Below, in pieces: positions 26,530 through 34,780 of a stretch of 46,453 bases of DNA. The notes below the pieces were generated by a model. The model had not been told where the DNA came from. It saw only the letters and a program-made list of their open reading frames with translations, and did not search any database. Made by a program: the position numbers and the translations under genes. This DNA comes from Rhodospirillales bacterium (lineage in GTDB: Bacteria > Pseudomonadota > Alphaproteobacteria > TMED109). Position 1 is the first letter of the stretch. The number at the start of each line of letters is the position of its first letter. The stretch is taken from assembly GCA_028824295.1 (NCBI GenBank), contig JAPPED010000020.1, positions 1-46,453 of the forward strand. The letters are read 5' to 3'.

Positions 26530-27012
26530 ATGCTGGAAACCGCCATCGTCAAGAGCCGCAAAATGGACGCCATGGAACGCGTCCGCATGGACACCATTCT
26601 GGAAGAACAACTGCTGGGACAAGCGGATCTCACGACCAGCAGAGGTGAGATCGGCAATCTGATCGGCATCGACTACATGATCTTAAGTCCCAATGAACTT
26701 CACTATTGGGCGCCTCACCCCGTGAAGCGGATCAAGGTCGACTTTCTGCTACGCCGAGGCAATGAGCTGGCGGCGATCGAAGTTATGTCCCAGCCCCGCT
26801 ATCGCACCGGCATGCTGCCGGGACTACGCGCGATCGGGGAACTCCCGGGGTTGGTGCGGCGGGTGCTCGTTTACGGCGGCAAGCGGTCGTTTCGGCCCGA
26901 GAACGGTATCGAGGTGTGGTCTGTCGCGAGACTGCAACAAGTACCGGCCGGAATTTCCCTCTGGCCCGGAGACACGCAGCGGGGCACATGGCCATGGTCA
27001 AATGGGCACTAG
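26530..27012 (+). pseudogene. Relic: C-terminal DUF4143 domain of an AAA ATPase
   Basis: The frame matches only the C-terminal nuclease-like DUF4143 domain of the large family of bacterial AAA ATPases; the N-terminal ATPase half is absent. Visible pieces are ELHYWAPHPVKRIKVDFLLR, ELAAIEVMSQPRYRTG, LPGLRAIGELPGLVRRVLVY and ENGIEVWSVARL. In the PD-(D/E)xK-like core the expected E-V-K reads E-V-M and the glutamate before VDF is a lysine. Truncation and loss of these residues argue against function. Confidence 0.7.
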
Positions 27013-27102
27013 CCGGACTGATGCCAGGCGGGTTGTTCATGGTGGCTGAGGAAGAAACTGCCTAACTCGGCTCGACCACCCGATCCTTGCCGTGACCGAT
27101 CC

Positions 27103-27145
27103 CACAACCTGAAGGCCGCAGGTTCAAATCCTGCCCCCGAAACCA
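27103..27145 (+). other. 3' fragment of an initiator tRNA gene (possible att scar)
   Basis: CACAACCTGAAGG is followed by a T-arm with a perfect stem (GCAGG, loop TTCAAAT, CCTGC) and CCCCGAAACCA. This matches the 3' half of initiator tRNA-fMet (anticodon-proximal CATAACCTGAAGG, tail CCCCGCAACCA) with two changes: CAT to CAC, and GCA to GAA in the tail. The 5' half is absent upstream, so it is not a functional tRNA. Integrative elements that use a tRNA gene as target leave such 3' fragments. Confidence 0.65.
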
Positions 27146-27319
27146 GAGGCACGGTAGGTCAGCCCGTAAATGCCCTGTGTTTGCTAGAGGTAGCCGGGGT
27201 CCGCTGCCGGACTCCACGACCGCTCGGGAGTTGATCGAACTCGTGTTATTCGCGTCGAGCGTCGTGTGCGCCCACTCGACGCCCGTAACGCCGAAGGCGC
27301 CGGCACGGGAGAGTCTCCA

Positions 27320-27880
27320 TCACCGCAGGCTCTCCGCCGTGCCTTCGAAGACGAAGTCATTCAGGAAGATGCGTCGGCCGAACAGGTTGCGCTCGACGTC
27401 CGTCAATGAGGCTTCCTCGCAGATGTTGTCCCATCCGCCCCGGATGCTGTCAATCTGCCAGGCGATGATGTCCTTCGCTGCGTTGTCGCTGAGCTGGAAA
27501 TTAGGCGCGGCCGCAAGGCAAGTCGCAAGCGTGCTCGCGCGGTTGTCTCCGACAATCAGCATCGCCTGGCTGGCCACGTTGCCGGTACGGCTTTGCGGGC
27601 AGAGGTCATAGGCGGGTGTCAGCGTCAGGTGTTCGCCGTCCCAGAAGCCCGCATGGTTGCGGGCGTGATCGTCGGTGTTGCCGCACAGGATGTTGAACAC
27701 GAGGCGTCCGTACAGCTGGTGCAACGTCGCCTTCGGCGAAGTGAAGCGGTGCCGAACGATTTCCGCGAGGTCTTCGTAGCCAGCGTAACGCGCCATCATT
27801 TCATCGAGACCGAACAACGTCAGCGCGGAGACCATCGCCCTGCGCGTCCAGCCGTCGTTCGTCTGGGCGCGGTCGAAGCG
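27320..27880 (-). pseudogene. hipA: Relic: C-terminal half of a HipA-family toxin kinase
   Basis: From about 27880 downward the minus strand encodes the C-terminal half of HipA: RFDRAQ, then RRAMVSALTLFG, the catalytic loop LCGNTDDHARNHAGFW and the metal-binding aspartate in LTPAYDLCP. The N-terminal half with the nucleotide-binding loop and the HipB antitoxin are missing. The apparent start of the open frame (27955) lies in unrelated sequence from a SulP transporter, so this is a fusion product of rearrangement, not an intact toxin. Confidence 0.8.
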
Positions 27881-28041
27881 CTCGAGCTGGCGCGCATGGA
27901 CCATGCCGGCAGCGATCAGCGCCACGGCGCCGCCGGTGATGAGGTCGACGAACATGGTCGGGGCAGGGTCGTCAGGGTGACGATCAGATAATCGCGTCGG
28001 AGGTGGCGCGCGCGGCCGAGCAGGTTCCAGTCGATGAGGCC
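27881..28041 (-). pseudogene. Relic: membrane segment of a SulP-family anion transporter
   Basis: The minus strand reads GLIDWNLLGRARHLRRDYLI then VTLTTLP, and after a one-base shift in a C-run near 27960, MFVDLITGGAVALIAAGMVH then ARQLE. Together they match the last transmembrane region of SulP permeases (R.D......T....VDL..G...GL). The gene is otherwise missing, and the frame runs directly into hipA sequence at RFDR. One added C would restore the frame. Confidence 0.6.
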
Positions 28042-28046
28042 CTCAC

Positions 28047-28238
28047 CGACCCGCCGGCATGGCTGGCCATTGCGCCCATCCCACCGGCGACCACGGCCAT
28101 CTCCGGGATCGTGAGGGTCAGCAGCGTCGCCCTCTCCACCAATATTTCCGCCGGAGAGTGCGAGCTCCCGTCGGCAAAGCAGTTACGGAATTCGTCGGCG
28201 CACGGCTCGAGCAGTGCGAAGAAGTCGACTTCGGGCTG
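28047..28238 (-). pseudogene. katG: Relic: internal piece of catalase-peroxidase katG
   Basis: A minus-strand frame of about 64 codons matches the C-terminal domain of KatG: EVDFFALLEPCADEFRN, then PAEILVERATLLTLTIPEM and AVVAGGMGAMASHAGGS. In KatG the equivalent region reads LLTLTAPEMTVLVGGMRVLG. A TGA stop lies immediately upstream in frame, and after the last match the sequence moves into a SulP remnant. The heme-binding N-terminal domain is absent, so no enzyme is encoded. Confidence 0.75.
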
Positions 28239-28435
28239 TCAGGAGCACGAAATCGAGTGGGTAGCTTCCGGCCTGCGGTAGATCACCATCGGATACTCCC
28301 AATCCCGCGACGCTCCGGCCGCTCCTCAACTTGGCCAGGCGACCGTCAGCGCATTAGCATTGGCCAGTCAGTGGGGCTGGTCACGCGGCGATCGAGCAAC
28401 GCGCCCAATCGATACCAGTCGGGAATACTTGAGAC

Positions 28436-31060
28436 ATGATATCGCTGTCAGGCACGCGGATTTCGCGCGCGTTGCCCCGTAGCCATCGCGCGCCAGCCCT
28501 GTTTCGCTTGGTCGCCGCCCTTGCGGTCGCGGCGGCTGGTCTAGTTCCGGTGGAGGGGCGGGCGGCGGAGGCGGGAGCCACCGTGGCGAGCCATGTTCCG
28601 CAGGATCCTGCCAGTGCGGTGCGCCCCCTGGACGTGATCGATCGCGAGGATATCGCGCTGTCGGGGATGCGCACCGTCTCGGAACTGCTGTCAAGCCAGA
28701 GGCGGTTCACCCGCTACGGCTTGCTGAGCCGACAGCGGTTGAGCCGGTTCGGCGTGCACCGGACACTGCTTCTCGAGGGGCGGGTCGCCTACCTCGTCAA
28801 TGGCCGACGGATCGCCGATTCCGCCGTCGATCTCTTCACCCTGCCGGCATCGGCGGTGGAGCGGATCGAGGTCCTGAAGGGAGGCGCCGCAGCGCTCCAC
28901 GGCGGGCACGCCGTTGCCGGCGCGATCAACATCGTACTCAAACGTGGCGACGACGGCGTCGAGGTCACAACCGTTGCCGACCGACCAACGCAGAGGGGCG
29001 GCGACGTGGAGCAGGCGGGCATACGGTGGGGAGGCGCGGTGGGCCGGGGCCACTTGACCGTGATTGCCGATGTTCTGCGACGCGAGGAAATCCCGGAGGC
29101 CGCGCGCGCGTACAGCGCTGCCAACTGGACGCCGGGCGGTAGGTTCGCCGATGCCGCCGGCATTTCCGTGGGCGGCAACACCGTTTTTGTCGCGACACGG
29201 AGCTACGACGACGACAGCGCCCTCACATCGGTGCATGTCCCCGGCATCACGGGACCCTCGATTGCGCGTCCCTTGGGCGGTTGCCCGAGGGACCGGTACG
29301 CAGGCGTGCTCACCGAGCCCCTCGGCACCCCCGGCACGGGATGCGGATTCTCGTATGCCGACCGCGCGTGGGGCATGCAGCACGAGGGGCGGCAAAGCGT
29401 GTTCCTCGCTCTCGATCACCCGCTCGGCAGTCGCACCGATGCCTATCTTGACATCCGGGTTGCGGGTGGCGAGAACCGGGAGCGTTACGCTCCTGCTGTC
29501 GGCACCTTTTCGGTTTCGTCGGAGGCTCTCAGGGAAGTCCTGCTGCCCGATCCCGACATAGATTCGCTCCCCAGAACGGTCCGCGTATCGCATCGCTTCC
29601 TCGGCCACGGCGACCGGGAATGGCGCACGTCGCTCGAAGAGCACGACGTCGCACTCGGCCTGGCGGGGAAGTCCGCGGGCGTCGGCTATGACGCGCATCT
29701 CCGGTACTATCGCCGCGACGCCGGCGGCGTCGGCAACACGTTCGTCAGCCGGAGCGCCATTCAGGAATTCATCGATGCGGGCCGCTACGACCTGGTGAAC
29801 CCGTGGTCGCCTGGCAACCGGGACGCCTACCGGGAGACGGCGCTGCGGCAGTTTCGCGTCCGGGTCACCGACCACCGGACCCTTCGCGTCTCCATGAACG
29901 GGCCCATGTTCGCGCTCTCCGGCGGCGCTGCCCAATGGGCAGCCGGCGTCGAACTGTCCAGCGAGAACCGGCGTGATGTCCACGAGTATCGGGATCACTC
30001 CGACCGGCTTCACGATGCGAGCGATGCCCTGGGGGCCGGCGGTGGCCAGGCGTCGGGGGATCGGAGGCGCGGGTCGGGTTTCGCAGAGTTGCGGCTGCCT
30101 TTCCGTGCCAACTGGCACGTCGCGCTTGCGGGGCGCGCCGATACGCACGATGACGTGGGCGCGGCCCATTCGCTCCAGTTGGCGAGCCGGCTGCGCCTAC
30201 ACGATGCGGTGGCCTTGCGCGGTTCCTGGGACCGCGGGTCCAGGGCGCCCAGCCTGTACGAGCTGCACCTGCGCAATTCGGATGACTTCCCGTACGTGTG
30301 CGATCGGAGGTCGCATGTTGGCGCGCTCGCAACCTGCCCCGTGGAGCAGTTCCAGCGGGTCAGCGGCGGCAATCCGCACCTGGAGCCGGATCATGCGGAG
30401 AGTGTGTCGTTGGGAGTCATGCTCGGCCTCGGACCGCTGACATTGAGCGCGGACTGGTTCCGGATTGCCCTGTCGGACGTGCCGGCCCAATTGCTCCCGC
30501 AGTCGATCATGGATCTCGAGGCGAGGGATGCTCTGCCGTCCGGCGTGGCGGTGGTCCGTACGCAGGAAGGCAGGGTCGAGAGGATCATCAGTCCGATCGT
30601 CAACAGCGGCGAGACCGACGCGGCAGGCGTCGACGTGCAGGCGCGGGTCGGCTGGACCACCACATGGGCGGACCTGGAGCTTGATGCCGGGTGGCTGCAC
30701 CGCACGCGCCACGAAACCCGGGTGGTCGGCCAGCGGCAGCCGGGTGATCACCCGCGCGATCACGTTCACGGGTCGTTGCGCATGAGCCAGGGCAATCTGA
30801 CCGTGAATTGGAGGGTTTACGCAGTCTCCGGCTACTGGAACGCCCGCCGGACCGGTCGCTTTGACAACTGGGTGGGCCAAGATCTTGCAATCCGTTGGCG
30901 CGACGCCTTCGGGCTCGGCGGTTTCGACGTGACCGGCGGCGTCCTTAACATCGGGGACCGGGGCCCGACCATCGATCCCACGGATCCTGATGCCCAGGAT
31001 GTAAACCTCCACTCAGGCCGGGGCCGCACGATCTTCCTGGCTGCCACGAGGACATGGTGA
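28436..31060 (+). CDS. TonB-dependent outer-membrane receptor (large)
   Basis: An 874-residue receptor with an N-terminal signal region (hydrophobic LFRLVAALAVAAAGLVPV), a plug domain (SELLSSQRRFTRYG, LFTLPASAVERIEVLKGGAA, HAVAGAINIVLKRG) and a 22-strand barrel ending in FLAATRTW. Two cysteine pairs in likely surface loops (GGCPRDRY with GTGCGF, and YVCDRR with ATCPVEQF) suggest disulfides. RAPSLYELH and NPHLEPDHAES are typical late-barrel motifs. The substrate is unknown. There is no adjacent inner-membrane transporter. The ATG at 28436 has weak ribosome-site similarity. It lies beside a cluster of gene relics. Confidence 0.88.
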   Translation: MISLSGTRISRALPRSHRAPALFRLVAALAVAAAGLVPVEGRAAEAGATVASHVPQDPASAVRPLDVIDREDIALSGMRTVSELLSSQRRFTRYGLLSRQRLSRFGVHRTLLLEGRVAYLVNGRRIADSAVDLFTLPASAVERIEVLKGGAAALHGGHAVAGAINIVLKRGDDGVEVTTVADRPTQRGGDVEQAGIRWGGAVGRGHLTVIADVLRREEIPEAARAYSAANWTPGGRFADAAGISVGGNTVFVATRSYDDDSALTSVHVPGITGPSIARPLGGCPRDRYAGVLTEPLGTPGTGCGFSYADRAWGMQHEGRQSVFLALDHPLGSRTDAYLDIRVAGGENRERYAPAVGTFSVSSEALREVLLPDPDIDSLPRTVRVSHRFLGHGDREWRTSLEEHDVALGLAGKSAGVGYDAHLRYYRRDAGGVGNTFVSRSAIQEFIDAGRYDLVNPWSPGNRDAYRETALRQFRVRVTDHRTLRVSMNGPMFALSGGAAQWAAGVELSSENRRDVHEYRDHSDRLHDASDALGAGGGQASGDRRRGSGFAELRLPFRANWHVALAGRADTHDDVGAAHSLQLASRLRLHDAVALRGSWDRGSRAPSLYELHLRNSDDFPYVCDRRSHVGALATCPVEQFQRVSGGNPHLEPDHAESVSLGVMLGLGPLTLSADWFRIALSDVPAQLLPQSIMDLEARDALPSGVAVVRTQEGRVERIISPIVNSGETDAAGVDVQARVGWTTTWADLELDAGWLHRTRHETRVVGQRQPGDHPRDHVHGSLRMSQGNLTVNWRVYAVSGYWNARRTGRFDNWVGQDLAIRWRDAFGLGGFDVTGGVLNIGDRGPTIDPTDPDAQDVNLHSGRGRTIFLAATRTW

Positions 31061-31486
31061 GGAGTGGTCGTGACATCCGCAGTGGTGGCCGACCGATTCG
31101 CTGGCGTCAGCGACCTGGTTTGGCCCGGCCGCCCCGGAGGCGGTGAAACGCCGACGACCGGGGGCAGTGGAGCATCCGTGTCGACGATCAGTGGTGAAGC
31201 TGCTTCACATGACCCGAGGGCTGCACCGTAGCGTCCGGGTTGGAATGGTCGACTACCGCTGACGGAAGGAAGCGTGGCGATCCCGCCAGATTTCTGGGCC
31301 ACGGTGACCGTCCAGAGGAGGAGTCGGTCCGAGTTTCGCTCCCTCCATTCGAGTAGGGGCGGGGGGGGCGCTCCTGGCGGCCGGTTGCCGCTGTCACCAA
31401 GACTAGAGCGCGGGATCGTGCGGTCCCGAGCCCGCTCACGCGCCGCGGGCACTGGGTCCACTGTCGTCGCGCCTAGCCAAACTTCG
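31061..31486. other. Intergenic stretch, nothing recognised
   Basis: A 426-base convergent interval. A small hairpin (GGCG with CGCC around GTGAAA, near 31139-31152) might help end the receptor transcript. I see no gene. Confidence 0.4.
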
Positions 31487-31861
31487 TCACCTGCGCGTCA
31501 GGATCCGACCGAGTAGCCCTCGCGCGGATCGCGCGGCCGGCGGTCCTCTGCCGGAGGCCTCCATCAGTTGCGCGGCCAAGTCTGGGGTCGTCCGGTAGTC
31601 GCTGATGGCATAGGCGGTCGTCTTCACCGCCTTGTCGAACAGGTCTGCAAACAGCGCCTGAAATTGCCCCGGCGCGACCTCGATCCGGTGATCCGGATCC
31701 CAGACCGTAAAGTACTTGAGGCACTGCCGCTCCGTTCCGAACATCTGGCCATAGGGCCCGCAAACGAGGGCGTGCGTGATGCGCCTTCGACTTCCGTGCG
31801 CCTCCTTGGCTCGTGCAATCTGCTCCGGAGTCAAGATCACCAGGGTCAGGTTGTGCTTCAT
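31487..31861 (-). CDS. Conserved-looking small protein, function unknown
   Basis: A 124-residue cytosolic protein. ATG 31861 has GGAAAG eight bases upstream; the longer frame to 31984 is not supported. The first half is well ordered (LTLVILTPEQIARAKEAHGS, then RITHALVCGPYGQMFGTERQ and CLKYFTVWDP) and looks conserved, while the tail is Arg- and Gly-rich. I recognise no family and no catalytic motif. It is divergent from the zinc-operator promoter but lies about 300 bases away from it, so co-regulation is uncertain. The interval 31862-32157 shows nothing else. Confidence 0.6.
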   Translation of the reverse strand: MKHNLTLVILTPEQIARAKEAHGSRRRITHALVCGPYGQMFGTERQCLKYFTVWDPDHRIEVAPGQFQALFADLFDKAVKTTAYAISDYRTTPDLAAQLMEASGRGPPAARSARGLLGRILTRR

Positions 31862-32157
31862 TGTCGTCTTTCCGGTCAGCGCGCCGGGGAACAGACCATG
31901 GAAGACGCGCGACGGCAACATATAGACCAGATCGGCACTATCGAAACCCGCACACGCGATAATCGCATCCACACCGCAGGACAAGGTTCCATGCAGAGCA
32001 GGCGCTCTGGGGCGTTCGGGCGCGCGTCCTCAAGCATCGCTTGGCTGGCCAGGCGAAGAATGATGGGTTCGCCGATAGCCACCACGTCGTTAGCAAGGCT
32101 AGGCGGGGAAAGCGCTTGTGAGGCCCGCTTAGGCAACTTCCGCGCAGCACACGGCTG

Positions 32158-32186
32158 TTGCCAGCAATCATATGGAATGTTATAAC
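32158..32186 (+). promoter_or_regulatory. Strong sigma-70-like promoter of the TonB receptor-PepSY module
   Basis: TTGCCA (32158-32163) and TATAAC (32181-32186), each one mismatch from consensus, are separated by exactly 17 bases and read toward the receptor at 32574. Confidence 0.7.
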
Positions 32187-32197
32187 ATAACATTTCC
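32174..32197. promoter_or_regulatory. Zur (zinc uptake regulator) operator
   Basis: The arms GGAATGTTAT and ATAACATTTCC, joined by AAC, match the proteobacterial Zur consensus (GAAATGTTATANTATAACATTTC) at all but two of its fixed positions. The site covers the -10 element of the promoter at 32158-32186, the classic position for repression by Zn-loaded Zur when zinc is plentiful. Confidence 0.82.
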
Positions 32198-32221
32198 AAG
32201 GAGCGGTAATGGTTTGAGGCC

Positions 32222-32581
32222 ATGACGGTCCTGTCGTTCCAGCCCCGACCCCGCACCGCTTCCTGTCACGGCCGGCCACATGTGCAGGCTGAAACGGTAG
32301 CACTGAAAAGGTTCCTCCACGGTGCGCGCGGGGTCGGGTGCTGCTTCGACGGGGTATTGAGCGAGACCGCCGGTCTCACAGATCCGGCCCCCATCGTCCA
32401 CACCCTTACCCCCGATCCTGTTGGCACCCGGCGCCGTCGCCTGGACGGGGCCATCGCCACGGTCGGCGACCATGTACCCAGACCAGTCGAGAACGGCATC
32501 GCTCATATGGACCTTGCAACGCCGGTTGATCAGACGGGCGACCGGCGCGTCTTAACCACGAGAGAGAACTCGCATGCTTAA
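32222..32581 (+). CDS. Possible leader protein between the Zur operator and the receptor gene
   Basis: An open frame of 119 codons begins 25 bases after the Zur operator and overlaps the receptor start by 8 bases. A rough count of its first codons gives about three quarters G or C in third positions, consistent with coding, and it is the only frame that fills the 380-base leader on this strand. Against it, the sequence (MTVLSFQPRPRTASCHGRPH and so on) resembles nothing I know, and GAGG is only two bases from its ATG. Just upstream a perfect AAGGAG serves a three-codon mini-frame, ATG GTT TGA, at 32209-32217. Confidence 0.3.
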   Translation: MTVLSFQPRPRTASCHGRPHVQAETVALKRFLHGARGVGCCFDGVLSETAGLTDPAPIVHTLTPDPVGTRRRRLDGAIATVGDHVPRPVENGIAHMDLATPVDQTGDRRVLTTRENSHA

Positions 32582-34709
32582 CCCCGCGTTCCGGACGATC
32601 GGGACCTTATACGTACTGGTTTCGCTGGCCATTTCGCTAACAACCGAAGCAATGGCACAGGACAGCCAACCAACCGAGGACATCAATGCCCAAGATAACG
32701 GAGTGACTCTCGAAAGGATCACTGTCTATGGCACGCCCGTTGATGCTGTCAGCGAGACCGGCAGCCGCTTGGAGCTATCCGTCAGGGAAACACCGGCAAC
32801 GGTGGACATCATTCAGGGCGATACGATTCGTGAACGCATGGATACGAGCGTGATGGAGGCCGTCACCCGCTTCGGTTTTACCAATGATGCACACCATGCG
32901 AATGGTGGCCAAAACATGGCCGCCAGAGGCTTTCATGGTCAGGAGACTGTCACCAAGTTGTACGATGGCACCAATTACTATAACGCATACAACACCATTA
33001 CCTTTCCCTTCGATACTTGGGGCATCGAGCGTATAGAGGTGCTGAAGGGGCCTTCCTCCGTACTGTACGGTGAAGGCGGCATTGGTGGCGCGTACAACGT
33101 TATCCCCAAACGACCACAGCAGGAACACAGTGGTGACATGCGCATATCTACCGGTGAAGACGACACCCGTTTCATCGGTCTCGGCCTGACCGGCGGTCTC
33201 GCCGACAACCTCGCGTACCGGCTCGATTACAGTAGCAACAAGTCGGATAACTGGGTGGAGAGAGCTGACAGCAAGACCGAGATGATTTCCACCTCACTGC
33301 TATGGCAGGTCACCGAGGATTTCTCACTGACAGCACGCTACGACTATGGTGATCAGGAGCCTATGCGCTACTCTGGAACACCACTGGTCGACGGGAAGTT
33401 CCCCACTGAATTGCTGAAAAGGAACTACGATGTCAGCGATTCGGTGATCCGCCACAAAGAAAGCGTTGCCCGGATTAAAGCTGACTGGAATATCAGTGAA
33501 CGCCTGTCCATGCAGTCTGAGCTGTACCGCCTGGAAAGCGACCGTTTCTGGAAACTGGTCGATCGGTACACATACGATCGGGCGGCCGGCACGGTTACGC
33601 GCGAGTATCCGCTGGTCATTGCGCATGACGTCGAACATAACGGCTTTCGTACCAACCTTGTGTTTGATGCCGGTGACGGCGGGCGGAAGCTGAAAACCTC
33701 GGCAGGCTTTGAAATCAACGATGTAACCTTTATACGGCCAACCAATTTTGGCGGTGGAAATCCCAATGGAGTTGATTGGGGCAATGACCTTGATGTCGTC
33801 AATGCCTTTAGTTTCAACCCCGGCCTGTTCTCCGATTTGACCGATGCAGTGACCAGAACGGAAACTATTTCTGATGTCGCCCAATTCGCTGTGTTTGCGG
33901 AGGGCCAGATCGGCCTCGCCGAATCGCTGACGCTGGTGCTGGGACTGCGTCATGAGAACGTTGAAGGGGATTACAACGATATCAGCAATCCGCCGACCTT
34001 CGAGCAGAACTTGGACGCCCTGACAGGCCGGGCAGGACTGGTCTTTGATCTGAGCGACACTACGGTGCTGTACGCTCAGTACGCTACCGGTGCGACCCAT
34101 CCGACCGGAGGCATCGTGAGGGTCAACCGTACAAACCGGGACGTCGGTTTTACCAAGAGTGAGCAGGTTGAAGTCGGTATCAAACAGAGCCTGCTGGGTA
34201 ACCGCTTGCACTGGACACTGGCCTGGTTTGACATCGTCAAGAATGACCTGATTGCAGATAATCCGAATCCCAGCGAACCCCAGATCATCATTCCAGAGAA
34301 GACTTCCCAAGGTGTGGAGCTTGGCCTGACCTATGCGCTGACCAATGCCTTGCAGTTAACTGCCAATGGGACGTTGGTGGACGTGGAACGAACAGCTCTT
34401 GGCTGGCAAGTAGATGCACCTGAAGAAACCTACAACCTAGGTCTTGCTTGGGCTCCGCTGGACGAGTTGCTGGTATTGGCCGATGCCCGCTATGTCGGTA
34501 AGCGTTTTAACGTGGACAACCCGATTCCTTCGTACACAGTTGTCGACACCTCTGCACGCTGGCGCTTCAATGAGGATCTGTCCATGGCGCTGCGCGTCGA
34601 CAACGTATTCGATGAACTTTATGCTTCTACCCTCTATTACAGCGCTCCCCAGTGGCTGGTCGGCAAACCGCGCACCGTCAGCCTGACCTTGGATTATCGC
34701 TTGTTTTGA
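32574..34709 (+). CDS. TonB-dependent siderophore-type receptor under Zur control
   Basis: A 711-residue outer-membrane receptor of the siderophore-receptor type. The signal peptide runs to about residue 29 (ending TEAMAQ), and LERITVYG is the likely TonB-box region. The plug contains SVRETPATVDIIQGDTI, AARGFHGQETVTKLYDGT and GIERIEVLKGPSSVLYGEGG, the hallmark of ferric-siderophore receptors. The barrel ends VSLTLDYRLF with the terminal phenylalanine needed for outer-membrane insertion. Its GC content is visibly lower than the flanks (a 60-base sample gave 53%). The upstream Zur site suggests that the ligand is a zinc complex or metallophore rather than plain iron. It forms a module with the PepSY gene downstream. 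Confidence 0.93.
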   Translation: MLNPAFRTIGTLYVLVSLAISLTTEAMAQDSQPTEDINAQDNGVTLERITVYGTPVDAVSETGSRLELSVRETPATVDIIQGDTIRERMDTSVMEAVTRFGFTNDAHHANGGQNMAARGFHGQETVTKLYDGTNYYNAYNTITFPFDTWGIERIEVLKGPSSVLYGEGGIGGAYNVIPKRPQQEHSGDMRISTGEDDTRFIGLGLTGGLADNLAYRLDYSSNKSDNWVERADSKTEMISTSLLWQVTEDFSLTARYDYGDQEPMRYSGTPLVDGKFPTELLKRNYDVSDSVIRHKESVARIKADWNISERLSMQSELYRLESDRFWKLVDRYTYDRAAGTVTREYPLVIAHDVEHNGFRTNLVFDAGDGGRKLKTSAGFEINDVTFIRPTNFGGGNPNGVDWGNDLDVVNAFSFNPGLFSDLTDAVTRTETISDVAQFAVFAEGQIGLAESLTLVLGLRHENVEGDYNDISNPPTFEQNLDALTGRAGLVFDLSDTTVLYAQYATGATHPTGGIVRVNRTNRDVGFTKSEQVEVGIKQSLLGNRLHWTLAWFDIVKNDLIADNPNPSEPQIIIPEKTSQGVELGLTYALTNALQLTANGTLVDVERTALGWQVDAPEETYNLGLAWAPLDELLVLADARYVGKRFNVDNPIPSYTVVDTSARWRFNEDLSMALRVDNVFDELYASTLYYSAPQWLVGKPRTVSLTLDYRLF

Positions 34710-34725
34710 GCAATGCCTGATACGC

Positions 34726-34753
34726 GCCGGCCCGGGCTTATGGCCGGGCCGGC
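34726..34753 (+). terminator. Strong hairpin between receptor and PepSY gene
   Basis: GCCGGCCCGG (34726-34735) and CCGGGCCGGC (34744-34753) form a perfect 10-base-pair stem with an 8-base loop, 17 bases after the receptor stop. There is no T-run afterwards, so it more likely limits read-through or stabilises the receptor mRNA than ends all transcription. Confidence 0.6.
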
Positions 34754-34780
34754 CGTTTGCCGAGGGTTGCCGGGAAACTG

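Noticed and set aside
27320-27955. Complete HipA toxin from the apparent start at 27955
   Set aside because: The first 25 residues belong to a SulP membrane segment, and the HipA N-terminal half is missing.
28691-30169. Minus-strand frame of 492 codons inside the large receptor gene
   Set aside because: Shadow of a receptor gene that has signal peptide, plug and barrel.
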